Assembly: GCA_024636295.1 (NCBI GenBank)
Contig: JAGXHI010000044.1
Coordinates: 1 to 51,911 of the forward strand
Direction of reading: 5' to 3'
DNA length: 51,911 nucleotides
From: Desulfuromonadales bacterium
GTDB lineage: Bacteria; Desulfobacterota; Desulfuromonadia; Desulfuromonadales; JAGXHI01
A program made the translations under genes and the position numbers. Positions 8,278 to 17,362 of the stretch are shown here, one piece after another. Under the pieces are notes generated by a model that saw only the letters and a list, made by a program, of their open reading frames with translations, was not told the DNA's origin and did not search any database. Positions within the stretch are counted from its first letter, which is position 1. Each line of letters opens with the position of its first letter.

Positions 8278-9163
8278 CGTGCCGGGCGCCTGGACGGTGA
8301 TGGATATCCTCAAATGGACAGCCGGGTATTTCAAGTCCAAGGGGATCGAACGGGGACGTCTGGACGCGGAGCTTCTGCTGGCTGACACCCTGGGCCTTGA
8401 CCGGGTGGGGCTCTACCTCCATTTCGACCGACCCCTGGAGGAAAGAGAACTGGATGCCTTCCGGGCCCGGGTCTCCCGCCGGGGGAAACGAGAGCCGTTG
8501 CAGTACATTCTGGGCCAGACGGAGTTCTGGTCCCTTCCTTTTCGTGTTGCGCCGGGAGTTCTGATTCCCCGGCCCGAAACGGAGCTGCTGGTGGAGGAAT
8601 CCCTGAAGCGTATTGCAGGCCCGGTCCATATTCTGGATGCCGGCACCGGGAGTGGGATTCTTGCGGTGACTCTTGCCCGTGAGATGCCGGAGTCAAGGGT
8701 GGATGCGATCGATCTCTCCCGGGAAGCTGTCGCTCTTGCTGCGGAGAACGCCGCCCGGAATGGAGTTTCGGAGCGAATCCGCATCGATATATGTGATTTC
8801 CAACGGCTTGCCGGCGGGCCGTATGATCTCATCGTCTCCAATCCTCCCTATATCGCCGAAGGAGACCTTCCGACGCTGATGCCCGAGGTTGGTCAATTCG
8901 AGCCAAAGCTTGCTCTGGACGGCGGCCGGGACGGGCTGGATTCCTGTCGGGAGCTAATCCGCCAGTCTCCGGAGAAACTCTGCCCCGGTGGATGGCTTCT
9001 GCTGGAGATCGGAGTGGGGCAGGCTGACAGTGTCCGCGAGCTGATGGAGGAAGCGGGTTTGCGGGAGGTTTTCGTCAGGGATGATTACGCGGGGATTCCC
9101 CGGGTGGTCGGGGGCAGAAAAATGGAGGATGATCACGGAGAATTTTTGCATCCAAAAGGTTGA
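8267..9163 (+). CDS. prmC: Release factor glutamine methyltransferase PrmC
   Basis: 298 residues. PrmC uses S-adenosylmethionine to methylate the GGQ glutamine of RF1 and RF2. The small N-terminal helical domain (residues 10-90) contains the family phrase [15 protein letters not shown] (here [15 protein letters not shown]). The methyltransferase domain has the SAM loop [14 protein letters not shown] and the catalytic NPPYI motif. The first ATG overlaps prfA; an ATG at residue 12 ([11 protein letters not shown]) could also be the true start and fits the family better. Confidence 0.96.
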   Translation: MRADVPGAWTVMDILKWTAGYFKSKGIERGRLDAELLLADTLGLDRVGLYLHFDRPLEERELDAFRARVSRRGKREPLQYILGQTEFWSLPFRVAPGVLIPRPETELLVEESLKRIAGPVHILDAGTGSGILAVTLAREMPESRVDAIDLSREAVALAAENAARNGVSERIRIDICDFQRLAGGPYDLIVSNPPYIAEGDLPTLMPEVGQFEPKLALDGGRDGLDSCRELIRQSPEKLCPGGWLLLEIGVGQADSVRELMEEAGLREVFVRDDYAGIPRVVGGRKMEDDHGEFLHPKG

Positions 9164-9262
9164 ATCTCGCTCTGAGGCATAAAATTTGCTAAAAATAGTA
9201 TTTTCATCTCACGGGTGAGGAAAAATGTCTTGCGATTTCTCAAATGAGTAAGGAATTTTCAA

Positions 9263-10525
9263 TTGGATAAGATTGTCATCCACGGCGGTAATCGCCTCAA
9301 GGGGGAAGTAAAGGTCAGCGGCGCCAAGAATTCGGCGCTTCCTCTTCTGTTCGCAACTATTCTGGCGCCAGGGATTCACAGGTTGAGCAATGTGCCGGCC
9401 CTGCGCGACATCGCCACCGTCGAAAAATTGCTGACTATCCTGGGCGCCGAGATTTCCAGGAAGGACAATGAATTTTCGGTGGAGGCCACCCGCATAAGCA
9501 GTGTGGAGGCGCCCTACGACCTTGTGCGCACGATGCGGGCTTCCGTTCTCGTTCTTGGTCCTCTTCTGGCGCGGTTCGGCCACGCCCGGGTGAGTCTTCC
9601 AGGTGGATGCGCCATTGGCGCCCGCCCGATCAATCTTCACCTCAAGGGACTTGAGGCCCTTGGCGCCCGGATTTCCCTGGACCACGGCTATGTGGAAGCG
9701 CGAGCCCGCCGCCTCAAGGGCGCCCATATTCATTTCGACTTGCCTACGGTCGGGGGGACGGAGAACATCATGATGGCGGCTTCCCTCGCCAGGGGAACCA
9801 CCATCCTGGAAAACGCCGCCTGCGAACCGGAGATTACAGAACTTGCCGAGGCGCTCAACAGCATGGGGGCCAGAATCGAGGGTGCGGGCACCGACCGTAT
9901 CCGGATCGAGGGAGTCCAGGAGCTGAAGCCCCTGGAATTCACGGTCATGCCTGACCGGGTGGAGGCCGGCACCTTCATGATCGCCGCAGCCATGACCCGG
10001 GGCGATATCCGTATGTCAGGGGTGCGACCGGGCCATCTGGAGGCGCTGATCAGCAAGCTGAGAGAGACGGGGGTCGAAATAAATTTCGAGGAGAATGGAA
10101 AGCTTCGGGTGAAGGGGCCGCGCAAAGTGGCCTCAGTCAACATCAAAACCCTTCCACACCCCGGCTTTCCCACCGACATGCAGGCCCAGTTCATGGCATT
10201 GATGGCCATGGGCGCGGGGACCAGCGTGATCACCGAAAGCGTCTTCGAAAACCGCTTCATGCACGTATGCGAACTACAGCGCATGGGGGCGGACATCACA
10301 ATTGAGGGAAATACGGCAACCGTCAAGGGGGTAAAGGGGCTTCTGGGCGCTCCCGTCATGGCTACCGATCTTCGCGCCAGCGCCTCGCTGGTTCTGGCGG
10401 GGCTTGCTGCTGAAAATACCACGGAAGTCTCCCGCATCTATCACCTGGACCGGGGTTATGAGCGGATCGAGGAGAAACTCCGGGGCCTGGGCGCCCATAT
10501 CGAGAGGGTAAGCGAACCGATGTAG
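9263..10525 (+). CDS. murA: UDP-N-acetylglucosamine 1-carboxyvinyltransferase MurA
   Basis: 420 residues. It transfers enolpyruvate from PEP to UDP-GlcNAc, the first committed step of peptidoglycan synthesis, in the cytoplasm. The active-site loop [14 protein letters not shown] carries the catalytic cysteine (about residue 116) that fosfomycin alkylates, so the enzyme should be fosfomycin-sensitive. KNSALPLL near the N-terminus holds the conserved Lys-Asn pair. The start codon is TTG, supported by a taagga ribosome site upstream and by the exact family start MDKIVIHGG. The next genes are the histidine cluster. Confidence 0.97.
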   Translation: MDKIVIHGGNRLKGEVKVSGAKNSALPLLFATILAPGIHRLSNVPALRDIATVEKLLTILGAEISRKDNEFSVEATRISSVEAPYDLVRTMRASVLVLGPLLARFGHARVSLPGGCAIGARPINLHLKGLEALGARISLDHGYVEARARRLKGAHIHFDLPTVGGTENIMMAASLARGTTILENAACEPEITELAEALNSMGARIEGAGTDRIRIEGVQELKPLEFTVMPDRVEAGTFMIAAAMTRGDIRMSGVRPGHLEALISKLRETGVEINFEENGKLRVKGPRKVASVNIKTLPHPGFPTDMQAQFMALMAMGAGTSVITESVFENRFMHVCELQRMGADITIEGNTATVKGVKGLLGAPVMATDLRASASLVLAGLAAENTTEVSRIYHLDRGYERIEEKLRGLGAHIERVSEPM

Positions 10526-10577
10526 GGTGCCTATCATTGGCCTCGGGTGAATGCAGTTCCCAACGACAGGAATTTAC

Positions 10578-11240
10578 ATGAGTGATTATATTACCTTTGC
10601 GCTTCCCAAAGGGCGGATCATGCAGGACTCGATGGACCTTTTCGCCCGCATCGGCATCACCTGTCCCGAAATGGATCGTAAGAGCCGGAAGCTGGTTTTC
10701 GAAAATACCGAAAGTCGGTTGCGGTTCATGGCTGTTCGGGCGACGGACGTGCCGACCTATGTGGAATATGGCTGCGCCGATCTCGGCGTGGTGGGAAAGG
10801 ACACTCTGCTTGAACAGGGGAAAGATCTTTACGAGCCTCTGGATCTGAAATTCGGCTATTGCCGGATGGTGGTGGCCGAACCGAAGGCCCTGCGACAGGA
10901 AGATGACCCTTCCAGCTGGTCCAATATCCGGGTGGCATCCAAGTACCCCAACATCACCGAAAACTATTTCGCTGCAAAAGGAATCCAGGTGGAGATCATC
11001 AAGCTTTATGGCTCCATCGAGCTTGCGCCCCTGGTAGGCCTCTCCGAGAGGATCGTCGACCTGGTGTCCACAGGAGCGACCTTGCGGGAGAACGGTATGG
11101 TGGAGGTGGAAACGATCGCTGAAATTACAAGCCGTCTCATCGTCAACCGGGCCAGTCTCAAAACAAAGCATGAGCGAATCATAAAGATCATCGAAGGTCT
11201 CGAGAAAGTGGTGGGAGACCAGGCGACCATTTCGATCTGA
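10578..11240 (+). CDS. hisG: ATP phosphoribosyltransferase, short form HisG
   Basis: 220 residues from ATG 10578, preceded by acagga. It joins ATP and PRPP in the first step of histidine synthesis. TFALPKGRIMQDSMDLF and VSTGATLRENGM are family motifs; the latter is the PRPP-binding loop with an unusual alanine (ATLREN). The length shows the short form, which lacks the C-terminal regulatory domain and usually needs HisZ as partner. No hisZ is in the window. The upstream in-frame ATG at 10551 would add nine unrelated residues. Confidence 0.95.
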   Translation: MSDYITFALPKGRIMQDSMDLFARIGITCPEMDRKSRKLVFENTESRLRFMAVRATDVPTYVEYGCADLGVVGKDTLLEQGKDLYEPLDLKFGYCRMVVAEPKALRQEDDPSSWSNIRVASKYPNITENYFAAKGIQVEIIKLYGSIELAPLVGLSERIVDLVSTGATLRENGMVEVETIAEITSRLIVNRASLKTKHERIIKIIEGLEKVVGDQATISI

Positions 11241-11265
11241 AACGATCGTTCGAAAAGAGGTCACT

Positions 11266-12555
11266 ATGGAAATTCTGCGTTTCACCGATTCCGGATTCGA
11301 AGAGGCGTTTCGCGTCATCCTTGAACGTCGCGAAAGTGTTCCGGAGGGTGTCGAAAAGACGGTGTCTTCAATTATTGAAGACGTGCGCCGTCGAGGCGAT
11401 GCGGCTCTTTTTGAATATACGGACCGTTTTGACCGGCTGAAACTTTCGTCCGAATCCTTGCAGGTGAACGAGGAGGAAATCGGCCGGGCTCTGTCCGCAG
11501 TTGACATAAAATCCATGGATGTTCTGCGGCTTGCGGCTCAGCGCATTGCGGATTTTCATGCCAGACAGAAAACGGAAACCTGGCTCTCCACCGCAGAGGA
11601 GGACGTTCTGCTCGGACAGATGGTGCGCCCCATGGACCGGGTCGGAATTTATGTGCCCGGCGGAAAGGCAGCTTATCCCTCTTCCGTTTTAATGAATGCG
11701 ATTCCGGCAAAAGTCGCCGGGGTGGAAGAGGTGTTCATGACTGTCCCCATGCCGGATGGCGAGGCCGACCCCCATGTGTTGGCGGCGGCGCACCTGGCGG
11801 GGGTGGACCGCATTTTTAAGATAGGCGGAGCCCAGGCCATTGCAGCCCTGGCCTACGGGACGGAAAGTGTTCCCCGGGTGGATAAGATCACCGGCCCCGG
11901 GAACATCTATGTGGCGACTGCCAAGAAGATGGTATTCGGACAGGTGGATATCGATATGATCGCCGGGCCAAGCGAGATTCTGGTGATCAATGACGGAAGC
12001 GGCGATCCAGCCCATGCGGCGGCGGACCTGCTCTCCCAGGCCGAACACGACGAACTGGCTTCCTCCATTCTGATCACAACTTCCGAGGAATTCGCTCGAA
12101 GAACGCAGGAGGAACTGCGAAAACAGCTTGAGGAGCTCCCCCGCCGCGAGATCGCCCGCCGGTCGCTGGATAGTTATGGTGCGATCATCATCGCGGCCGA
12201 TCTTCGGGAGGCGGTCTCCTTCTCCAACCGCATCGCTCCGGAGCATCTAGAGCTGGCGGTGGAAAAGCCTTTCGAGATTCTTCCTCGCATCCGCCATGCT
12301 GGTGCGGTTTTCCTCGGTCATTACACGCCCGAGGCCGCTGGGGATTATCTGGCCGGACCGAATCATACTCTCCCCACGGGAGGAACGGCCCGATTCTTCT
12401 CCCCCCTGGGGGTGGACGATTTCGTGAAGAAGACCAGCATTGTTTCCTTCTCCCGCGAAGGACTGGAGCGCCTTGGCGACCAGATCGTGCACCTGGCGCA
12501 ACTCGAAGGCCTGGACGCGCACGCGCGATCCGTCTCCATCCGGCTGAAAAAGTGA
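11266..12555 (+). CDS. hisD: Histidinol dehydrogenase HisD
   Basis: 429 residues. It oxidises histidinol to histidine in two NAD-dependent steps with a bound zinc. Family blocks are VGIYVPGGKAAYPSSVLMN, KITGPGNIYVATAK, DMIAGPSEILV, LLSQAEHDELA (with zinc-binding Gln and His), NRIAPEHLEL (catalytic Glu-His) and AGPNHTLPTGGTARF. A gaggtcact ribosome site precedes the ATG. It is 25 bp downstream of hisG and in the same operon. Confidence 0.97.
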   Translation: MEILRFTDSGFEEAFRVILERRESVPEGVEKTVSSIIEDVRRRGDAALFEYTDRFDRLKLSSESLQVNEEEIGRALSAVDIKSMDVLRLAAQRIADFHARQKTETWLSTAEEDVLLGQMVRPMDRVGIYVPGGKAAYPSSVLMNAIPAKVAGVEEVFMTVPMPDGEADPHVLAAAHLAGVDRIFKIGGAQAIAALAYGTESVPRVDKITGPGNIYVATAKKMVFGQVDIDMIAGPSEILVINDGSGDPAHAAADLLSQAEHDELASSILITTSEEFARRTQEELRKQLEELPRREIARRSLDSYGAIIIAADLREAVSFSNRIAPEHLELAVEKPFEILPRIRHAGAVFLGHYTPEAAGDYLAGPNHTLPTGGTARFFSPLGVDDFVKKTSIVSFSREGLERLGDQIVHLAQLEGLDAHARSVSIRLKK

Positions 12556-12612
12556 ATTTTTGTCATTCAAAACTCAAAACCCACAACTGAAAACCGCCTT
12601 TCTGGAGGCTTT

Positions 12613-13203
12613 ATGTCCCGTACCGCCACTATTGAACGGAAGACGAAAGAGACGGACATTCGCCTGATCCTTGAGCTGGATGGCCGGGGGGAGAGTCGAA
12701 TCGAGACGCCCGTCCCTTTCATGGACCACATGCTCACCCATGTGGCAAAACATGGCTTTTTCGATCTCACCGTCCAGGCGAGCGGGGATGTGGAAATCGA
12801 CGCCCACCACACGGTGGAGGATCTGGGAATCTGCATGGGCGAAGCTTTTCGCAAAGCCCTCGGCGACAAGGCCCGGATCCGGCGCTTCGGCAGGGGAACA
12901 ATGCCCATGCACGAAGCCCTGGCGTCGGTCATCCTCGATTTCTCCGGTCGGCCTTTCCTGGTTTTCAATGTCGATCTGCCCAAGGCGAAGGTGGGCGATT
13001 TCGACACGGAACTCGTGGAAGAATTTTTTGTCGCCTTCTGCAATCACTCCGGGGCCAACGTCCACGTCAATCTCGCCTACGGGGACAACCTGCATCACAT
13101 CATCGAGGCGGTTTTCAAGGCTTTCGGCCGTGCTCTCGATGAAGCGACGGGGTTTGATCCGCGGATTGAGGGCGTTATGTCCACGAAGGGGAAGCTGGAA
13201 TAA
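12613..13203 (+). CDS. hisB: Imidazoleglycerol-phosphate dehydratase HisB
   Basis: 196 residues, the single-function form without the HisN phosphatase domain found in enterobacteria. It dehydrates IGP to imidazole acetol-phosphate using Mn ions. The metal-binding motifs DAHHTVED (residues 61-68) and NLHHIIEA are both present, as is [10 protein letters not shown] tctggagg ribosome site precedes the ATG. The gap before it contains the phrase attcaaaactcaaaaccc, similar to one before hisI. The histidinol-phosphatase must be elsewhere. Confidence 0.97.
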   Translation: MSRTATIERKTKETDIRLILELDGRGESRIETPVPFMDHMLTHVAKHGFFDLTVQASGDVEIDAHHTVEDLGICMGEAFRKALGDKARIRRFGRGTMPMHEALASVILDFSGRPFLVFNVDLPKAKVGDFDTELVEEFFVAFCNHSGANVHVNLAYGDNLHHIIEAVFKAFGRALDEATGFDPRIEGVMSTKGKLE

Positions 13204-13206
13204 TAG

Positions 13207-13827
13207 ATGATCACCATTGTTGATTACGGGATGGGCAATCTCCGTAGCGTCCAGAAGGGGCTCGAGACCGCAGGATTCGATGCCCGGGTGACATCCGATC
13301 CCCGAGATGTCGAGAATGCCGAGAAACTCGTCCTGCCGGGCGTGGGGGCTTTTCGGGATTGCATGCGGAGCCTGCGTGAGGGCGGATTCGTCGATCCGAT
13401 TCTGCGGCACGTCGAATCGGGACGACCTTTCCTCGGCATCTGCCTGGGGCTCCAGGTCCTCTTCACCGAGAGCGAGGAGTTCGGGCGCCACGAGGGGCTG
13501 AACATCATCCCGGGGCGTGTCGTCCGATTTCCGGAACATATGACATTCAATGGGGAAGATCTGAAGGTTCCCCACATGGGATGGAATCAGATCAAGCTCC
13601 GCCGCGAGGCCCCCATTTTCAGGGACATCGAGGAGGAGACCTTCTTCTATTTCGTTCATTCATACTATGTGATTCCCGAGGATTCGGAGGTTGTCGCCGC
13701 GACGACGGATTACGGCGTCACGTTCTGCTCCGCTGTCTGGAAGGACAATGTCATGGCTACCCAGTTCCATCCCGAAAAGAGCCAGCAGGTCGGGCTGAAG
13801 ATCCTGGAGAATTTCGGGAAATTGTAA
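13207..13827 (+). CDS. hisH: Imidazole glycerol phosphate synthase, glutaminase subunit HisH
   Basis: 206 residues, a class I glutamine amidotransferase. It releases ammonia from glutamine and passes it to HisF. The nucleophile sits in GICLGLQVLF (Cys about residue 79), and the catalytic His-x-Glu is in QFHPEKSQ near the C-terminus. VDYGMGNLRSV and PGVGAFRDCM are further family blocks. It starts 3 bp after the hisB stop, so translational coupling is likely. Its partner hisF is two genes downstream. Confidence 0.97.
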   Translation: MITIVDYGMGNLRSVQKGLETAGFDARVTSDPRDVENAEKLVLPGVGAFRDCMRSLREGGFVDPILRHVESGRPFLGICLGLQVLFTESEEFGRHEGLNIIPGRVVRFPEHMTFNGEDLKVPHMGWNQIKLRREAPIFRDIEEETFFYFVHSYYVIPEDSEVVAATTDYGVTFCSAVWKDNVMATQFHPEKSQQVGLKILENFGKL

Positions 13828-13838
13828 AAAACAGATTA

Positions 13839-13921
13839 TTCTCACGCAAAGCCGCAAAGAAAGATATATTTCTCCCTGACGTCTTCGCGTCTGGAGGGAG
13901 CACAGCGCGCGGGCGTGAGAA
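13839..13921 (+). repeat. Imperfect inverted repeat in hisH-hisA gap
   Basis: ttctcacgc at 13839-13847 is matched by gcgtgagaa at 13913-13921. The left arm continues aaagccgcaaagaaag, which resembles the dispersed phrase copies at 161 and 6931 (gcaaagacacgg type). Between the arms there is ttctccctgacgtcttcgcg. It may be a degraded copy of the same intergenic family or a spacer hairpin in the operon. Confidence 0.4.
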
Positions 13922-13949
13922 CGATTCAGACACGTGAAAAGGAAAACGC

Positions 13950-14681
13950 ATGCTCGTCATACCCGCAATCGATTTGAAAGAAGGACGTTGTGTCCGGCTG
14001 GAGCAGGGCCTCATGGAACGGGATACCATCTATTCCGACGACCCGGCGGCGCAGGCCCTCATCTGGCAGGAGCAGGGGGGGGAGTTGCTTCATCTGGTGG
14101 ATCTGGACGGCGCCTTCGCCGGCGTTCCCCGAAACAGGGACGCCATTTCCGCTATTGTAAAGGCGGTGGATATTCCCACCGAACTAGGGGGAGGCATCCG
14201 GGATCTGGAAACCATTGAGGCTTATCTCGCCCTGGGAGTCGGTAGGGTTATTCTCGGAACGGTGGCCAAGGAAAACCCTTCTCTTGTACGAGAAGCCTGC
14301 CGGCTTTTCCCCGGACGCATCGTTGTCGGGATCGACGCTCGGGATGGGCTTGTGGCCGTGCGAGGATGGGCGGACGTGACGGAGAAGAAGGCCTCGGAAA
14401 TGGCCATGGAAATGGAAGATTTCGGTGTGGAGGCGATCATTTACACCGATATCGCCCGTGACGGGATGCTGCAGGGGCCAAATCTTGAAGCTACCAGGAT
14501 TCTGGCCGAATCGATTTCCGTCCCGGTCATCGCCTCTGGCGGGGTTTCCACCCTGAAGGACATCCAAAACCTCATATCCATTGAGAGCTCCGGGGTCATT
14601 GGTGTGATTACCGGAAAAGCAATCTATACAGGATCCCTGGATCTGCGCGCGGCAATTGAACTGACCAGATCAAAGAAATGA
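13950..14681 (+). CDS. hisA: ProFAR isomerase HisA
   Basis: 243 residues, a TIM barrel that isomerises ProFAR to [22 protein letters not shown] carries the first catalytic aspartate (Asp8); the second lies in [14 protein letters not shown] (Asp about 129). GGGIRD and ASGGVSTL are the two phosphate-binding loops. It belongs to the operon, 122 bp after hisH, with an inverted repeat between. HisA and HisF are homologues, here separated by only 79 bp. Confidence 0.97.
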   Translation: MLVIPAIDLKEGRCVRLEQGLMERDTIYSDDPAAQALIWQEQGGELLHLVDLDGAFAGVPRNRDAISAIVKAVDIPTELGGGIRDLETIEAYLALGVGRVILGTVAKENPSLVREACRLFPGRIVVGIDARDGLVAVRGWADVTEKKASEMAMEMEDFGVEAIIYTDIARDGMLQGPNLEATRILAESISVPVIASGGVSTLKDIQNLISIESSGVIGVITGKAIYTGSLDLRAAIELTRSKK

Positions 14682-14760
14682 ATTCCGGCCCGATGAGGTC
14701 CTTGAAACAGGGGCCAGGCGTTATTACATTGAGTGAGAAATTGCGAAGGCATCTGAAATC

Positions 14761-15528
14761 ATGCTGACCAAACGCATCATCCCCTGTCTCGACGTGAAGG
14801 ACGGCCGGGTGGTAAAGGGTGTGCAATTCGTGGGGCTGCGGGATGCCGGGGATCCGGTGGAAGCCGCCGAAGCCTACGATGCTCAGGGCGCCGACGAGCT
14901 GACCTTTCTCGATATCACAGCCTCCAGCGACAAGCGGAACATCATTCTCGATGTGGTGGCCCGGACCGCGGAGCGGGTTTTCATGCCGCTGACCGTCGGC
15001 GGAGGCGTCCGGAAGATAGCCGACATCCGTGATCTTCTCAACTCCGGAGCGGACAAGGTGTCCATCAACACCGCCGCGGTGCACCGCCCTGAATTCGTCA
15101 AGGAGGCGGCTGAACGTTTTGGCTCCCAATGCATCGTGGTTGCCATCGATGCCCGGCAGGTGCCGGGCTCCGTTCCCGGACGCTGGGAAGTATACACCCA
15201 TGGCGGTCGCAATCCGACGGGGATCGATGCGGTAGAATGGTCTGCCCGCATGGAGCGGCTGGGCGCCGGGGAGATTCTTCTGACCTCCATGGACAAGGAC
15301 GGCACCAGGGACGGGTACGACATCGGACTCACCCGGGCGATAAGCGACCATGTGGGGATACCGGTGATCGCCTCGGGCGGGGTGGGCAGCCTCGAACATA
15401 TCCGCCAGGGACTGGTCGAGGGAGGCGCTGGGGCCGCGCTGGCGGCCAGTATCTTCCACTTTCGCGAACACACCATCGACGAATGCAAGGAATACCTGCG
15501 CAAGCACAAGGTCCCCGTGCGGTTTTAA
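14761..15528 (+). CDS. hisF: Imidazole glycerol phosphate synthase cyclase subunit HisF
   Basis: 255 residues, a TIM barrel. It joins PRFAR and ammonia from HisH to form IGP and [24 protein letters not shown] has catalytic Asp11, and [14 protein letters not shown] has the second aspartate. [10 protein letters not shown] and [11 protein letters not shown] are phosphate loops. The ribosome site is weak (gcgaaggcat). Length is normal. Confidence 0.97.
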   Translation: MLTKRIIPCLDVKDGRVVKGVQFVGLRDAGDPVEAAEAYDAQGADELTFLDITASSDKRNIILDVVARTAERVFMPLTVGGGVRKIADIRDLLNSGADKVSINTAAVHRPEFVKEAAERFGSQCIVVAIDARQVPGSVPGRWEVYTHGGRNPTGIDAVEWSARMERLGAGEILLTSMDKDGTRDGYDIGLTRAISDHVGIPVIASGGVGSLEHIRQGLVEGGAGAALAASIFHFREHTIDECKEYLRKHKVPVRF

Positions 15529-15531
15529 AAG

Positions 15532-15604
15532 CCGAATTTTGAATTTCGAATTTTTATTTTTAATTCAAAACTCAAACACTTGAAACTTTAAACTGGTTTT
15601 TCCC
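15532..15604 (+). repeat. AT-rich hairpin-like spacer in hisF-hisI gap
   Basis: The gap reads gaattttgaatttcgaattt, then a T-rich turn, then aattcaaaactcaaa, so the two halves can pair partly. The phrase attcaaaactcaaa also occurs before hisB (about 12564). The last part, taaactggtttttc, recurs before prfA (7192-7205). These look like a low-copy spacer family. Confidence 0.4.
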
Positions 15605-16294
15605 ATGTCTTTTGCCGATCAGCTGAAATTCGACCAGAATGGATTGGTTCCCGCCATTGCCCGGGACGCCGGCAACGGCGAAGTCCTGATGATGGCCTTC
15701 ATGAACCGGGAGGCGGTGGAAAAAACCGTCAGTACGGGGAAGGTGCACTATTATTCCCGCTCCCGCAGAAAGCTCTGGATGAAGGGGGAGAGCTCCGGGC
15801 ACGTGCAGGCGGTGCGGGAGATCCGCTATGACTGCGACGCCGATTGTCTCCTGATTTCCGTGGAGCAGAAAGGGGCTGCCTGCCATACCGGTCACAGATC
15901 CTGCTTCTACCGCGTCTGGAACGAAGATGGGGCGCAGGTCGAGGGGGAGAAGATCGTGGATACCTCCGCCCTCTACGGCCAGAGGGACATTCTCGATGCC
16001 ATCTATCATGTTATTCAGGAGCGGCGACAGAATCCATCTGAAAAATCCTATGTCACCTCCCTGTTTTCCAAGGGGCTGGACAAGATCCTGGGGAAAATCG
16101 GGGAGGAGGCCACCGAGACTGCGATAGCCGGCAAGGGCGGAGATGCCGAAGAAATTGTCAGTGAGACGGCGGATCTGTTTTTTCATACTCTGGTTCTGCT
16201 GGGTTATTACGATCTGCCACCGGAGCGCATCTATGCGGAATTGCGCCGACGTTTCGGGATCTCGGGAATCGAGGAAAAGCAAGGACGAGGATGA
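15605..16294 (+). CDS. hisI: Bifunctional HisIE: phosphoribosyl-AMP cyclohydrolase / phosphoribosyl-ATP pyrophosphatase
   Basis: 229 residues. The N-terminal HisI domain (about 1-115) opens the adenine ring; it has [26 protein letters not shown] (metal site) and [14 protein letters not shown]. The C-terminal HisE domain (about 125-225) hydrolyses PR-ATP and has the family blocks [23 protein letters not shown] and [13 protein letters not shown]. HisE acts before HisI in the pathway, as is usual for this fusion. It is the last histidine gene here; hisC, hisZ and a histidinol-phosphatase are not in the window. Confidence 0.97.
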   Translation: MSFADQLKFDQNGLVPAIARDAGNGEVLMMAFMNREAVEKTVSTGKVHYYSRSRRKLWMKGESSGHVQAVREIRYDCDADCLLISVEQKGAACHTGHRSCFYRVWNEDGAQVEGEKIVDTSALYGQRDILDAIYHVIQERRQNPSEKSYVTSLFSKGLDKILGKIGEEATETAIAGKGGDAEEIVSETADLFFHTLVLLGYYDLPPERIYAELRRRFGISGIEEKQGRG

Positions 16295-16300
16295 CCGTAT

Positions 16301-16329
16301 TTGCCATCGGGGAAAATATATCCTATACT
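16301..16329 (+). promoter_or_regulatory. Promoter before yqeY
   Basis: TTGCCA (16301-16306), 17-bp spacer and TATACT (16324-16329), a good sigma70-type match, 40 bp upstream of yqeY. It would let yqeY-cvpA-mutS2-dnaG-rpoD be expressed separately from the histidine genes. Confidence 0.6.
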
Positions 16330-16368
16330 TAACGGTTACTTGAAAATTAACGATAGAGGATTTCGCCC

Positions 16369-16815
16369 ATGAACCTGAAGGAGCGTCTTGATACATCGAT
16401 GAAAGAGGCGATGAGAGCCAAAGATTCCCTTCGGCTCGGAACTATCCGCCTTGCGAAGACTGCAGTGAAAAACAGGGAGATTGATGAGCGAAGGGACCTG
16501 AGCGAAGAGGAAATTGTCGCTGCGCTGTCCACCCTGGTCAAGCAGAGGAAGGAATCGGCCGAAGTCTATCGGCGGAATGACAGGCCTGAGCTCGCGGAGA
16601 AGGAAGAGACCGAAATTCGGATTCTTCAGGAATTCCTTCCCTCTCAACTCAATGAGGAGGAAATTCGCAGGATTGTCGAGGAAGCCGTTGCAGAGACCGG
16701 AGCTGCCTCGATGAAAGATATGGGCTCGGTCATGAAGGTCGTGACTGCACGGACCCTGGGGCGGGCGGACAATCGGAAAGTCAGCGACCTGGTCCGAAAG
16801 AGGCTCTCAGCCTGA
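16369..16815 (+). CDS. yqeY: GatB/YqeY domain protein
   Basis: 148 residues matching the YqeY family: MNLKERLDTSMKEAMRAKD, the KQRKESAEVYRRNDRPELAEKE pattern in pieces, and ILQEFLPSQLNEEEI. The family resembles the tRNA-binding tail of GatB and its role is not settled. It often lies between rpsU and dnaG. Here no rpsU precedes it; hisI ends 74 bp upstream. The gene has a clear gagga ribosome site and its own promoter. Confidence 0.92.
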   Translation: MNLKERLDTSMKEAMRAKDSLRLGTIRLAKTAVKNREIDERRDLSEEEIVAALSTLVKQRKESAEVYRRNDRPELAEKEETEIRILQEFLPSQLNEEEIRRIVEEAVAETGAASMKDMGSVMKVVTARTLGRADNRKVSDLVRKRLSA

Positions 16816-16846
16816 AGCCTGCATTGGCAGGAGTCAACGAGGTGCG

Positions 16847-17338
16847 ATGAACCCGGTGGATGTCGCCATTCTGGCGGTGCTCGGCATTTTTCTCCTCAAG
16901 GGACTTTTGAGGGGGCTCGTGAAGGAAGTTTGCTCTCTGATCGGTCTTGTGGCGGGGGCTTTTGTCGCCTTTCGATTTTATCCCCCTCTGGCCGAGATTC
17001 TCGTCGGATCCGTCAATCTGCCGACTTCCGTGGGCGTGGCGGTGGCCTTCGGTCTCCTGTTCGGTTTTACTTACATCTTTTTCGTGGTGCTCGGATATCT
17101 TCTGTCCCGGCTGTTCAAGGCCGTTTTTCTTGGGGGGGCCAACCGGGTGGCGGGCGGTCTTTTCGGCCTGGTCCAGGGTGCGATTCTTCTGTCCCTGATT
17201 CTTTTCACGATTTCTTTGGGATCCTCACCCGAATTTCTTCAGCTGATGGTAAAAAAATCGGAACTGGCGCCTCCTTTTGTCGATCTTGGTGAGAAGGCTT
17301 TTCAGGGCGGCCGGGAAATGCTGCATGCCCGGGGATGA
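16847..17338 (+). CDS. cvpA: CvpA family membrane protein
   Basis: 163 residues with four predicted membrane segments (about 4-22, 26-46, 62-88 and 100-122). MNPVDVAILAVLGIFLLKGL and the glycine-rich RVAGGLFGLVQGAILLSLIL fit CvpA, an inner-membrane protein first linked to colicin V production and to envelope stress. The exact role is unknown. The family often neighbours mutS2 or purF; here mutS2 follows 24 bp downstream. Confidence 0.88.
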   Translation: MNPVDVAILAVLGIFLLKGLLRGLVKEVCSLIGLVAGAFVAFRFYPPLAEILVGSVNLPTSVGVAVAFGLLFGFTYIFFVVLGYLLSRLFKAVFLGGANRVAGGLFGLVQGAILLSLILFTISLGSSPEFLQLMVKKSELAPPFVDLGEKAFQGGREMLHARG

Positions 17339-17362
17339 AGACCGAGGCTGCCGGAAAGGATT

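Noticed and set aside
10362..11516. 384-residue minus-strand frame across murA, hisG and hisD
   Set aside because: It spans three well supported genes on the other strand and has no domain pattern.
12574..13659. 361-residue minus-strand frame over hisB and hisH
   Set aside because: Shadow frame of two clear histidine genes.
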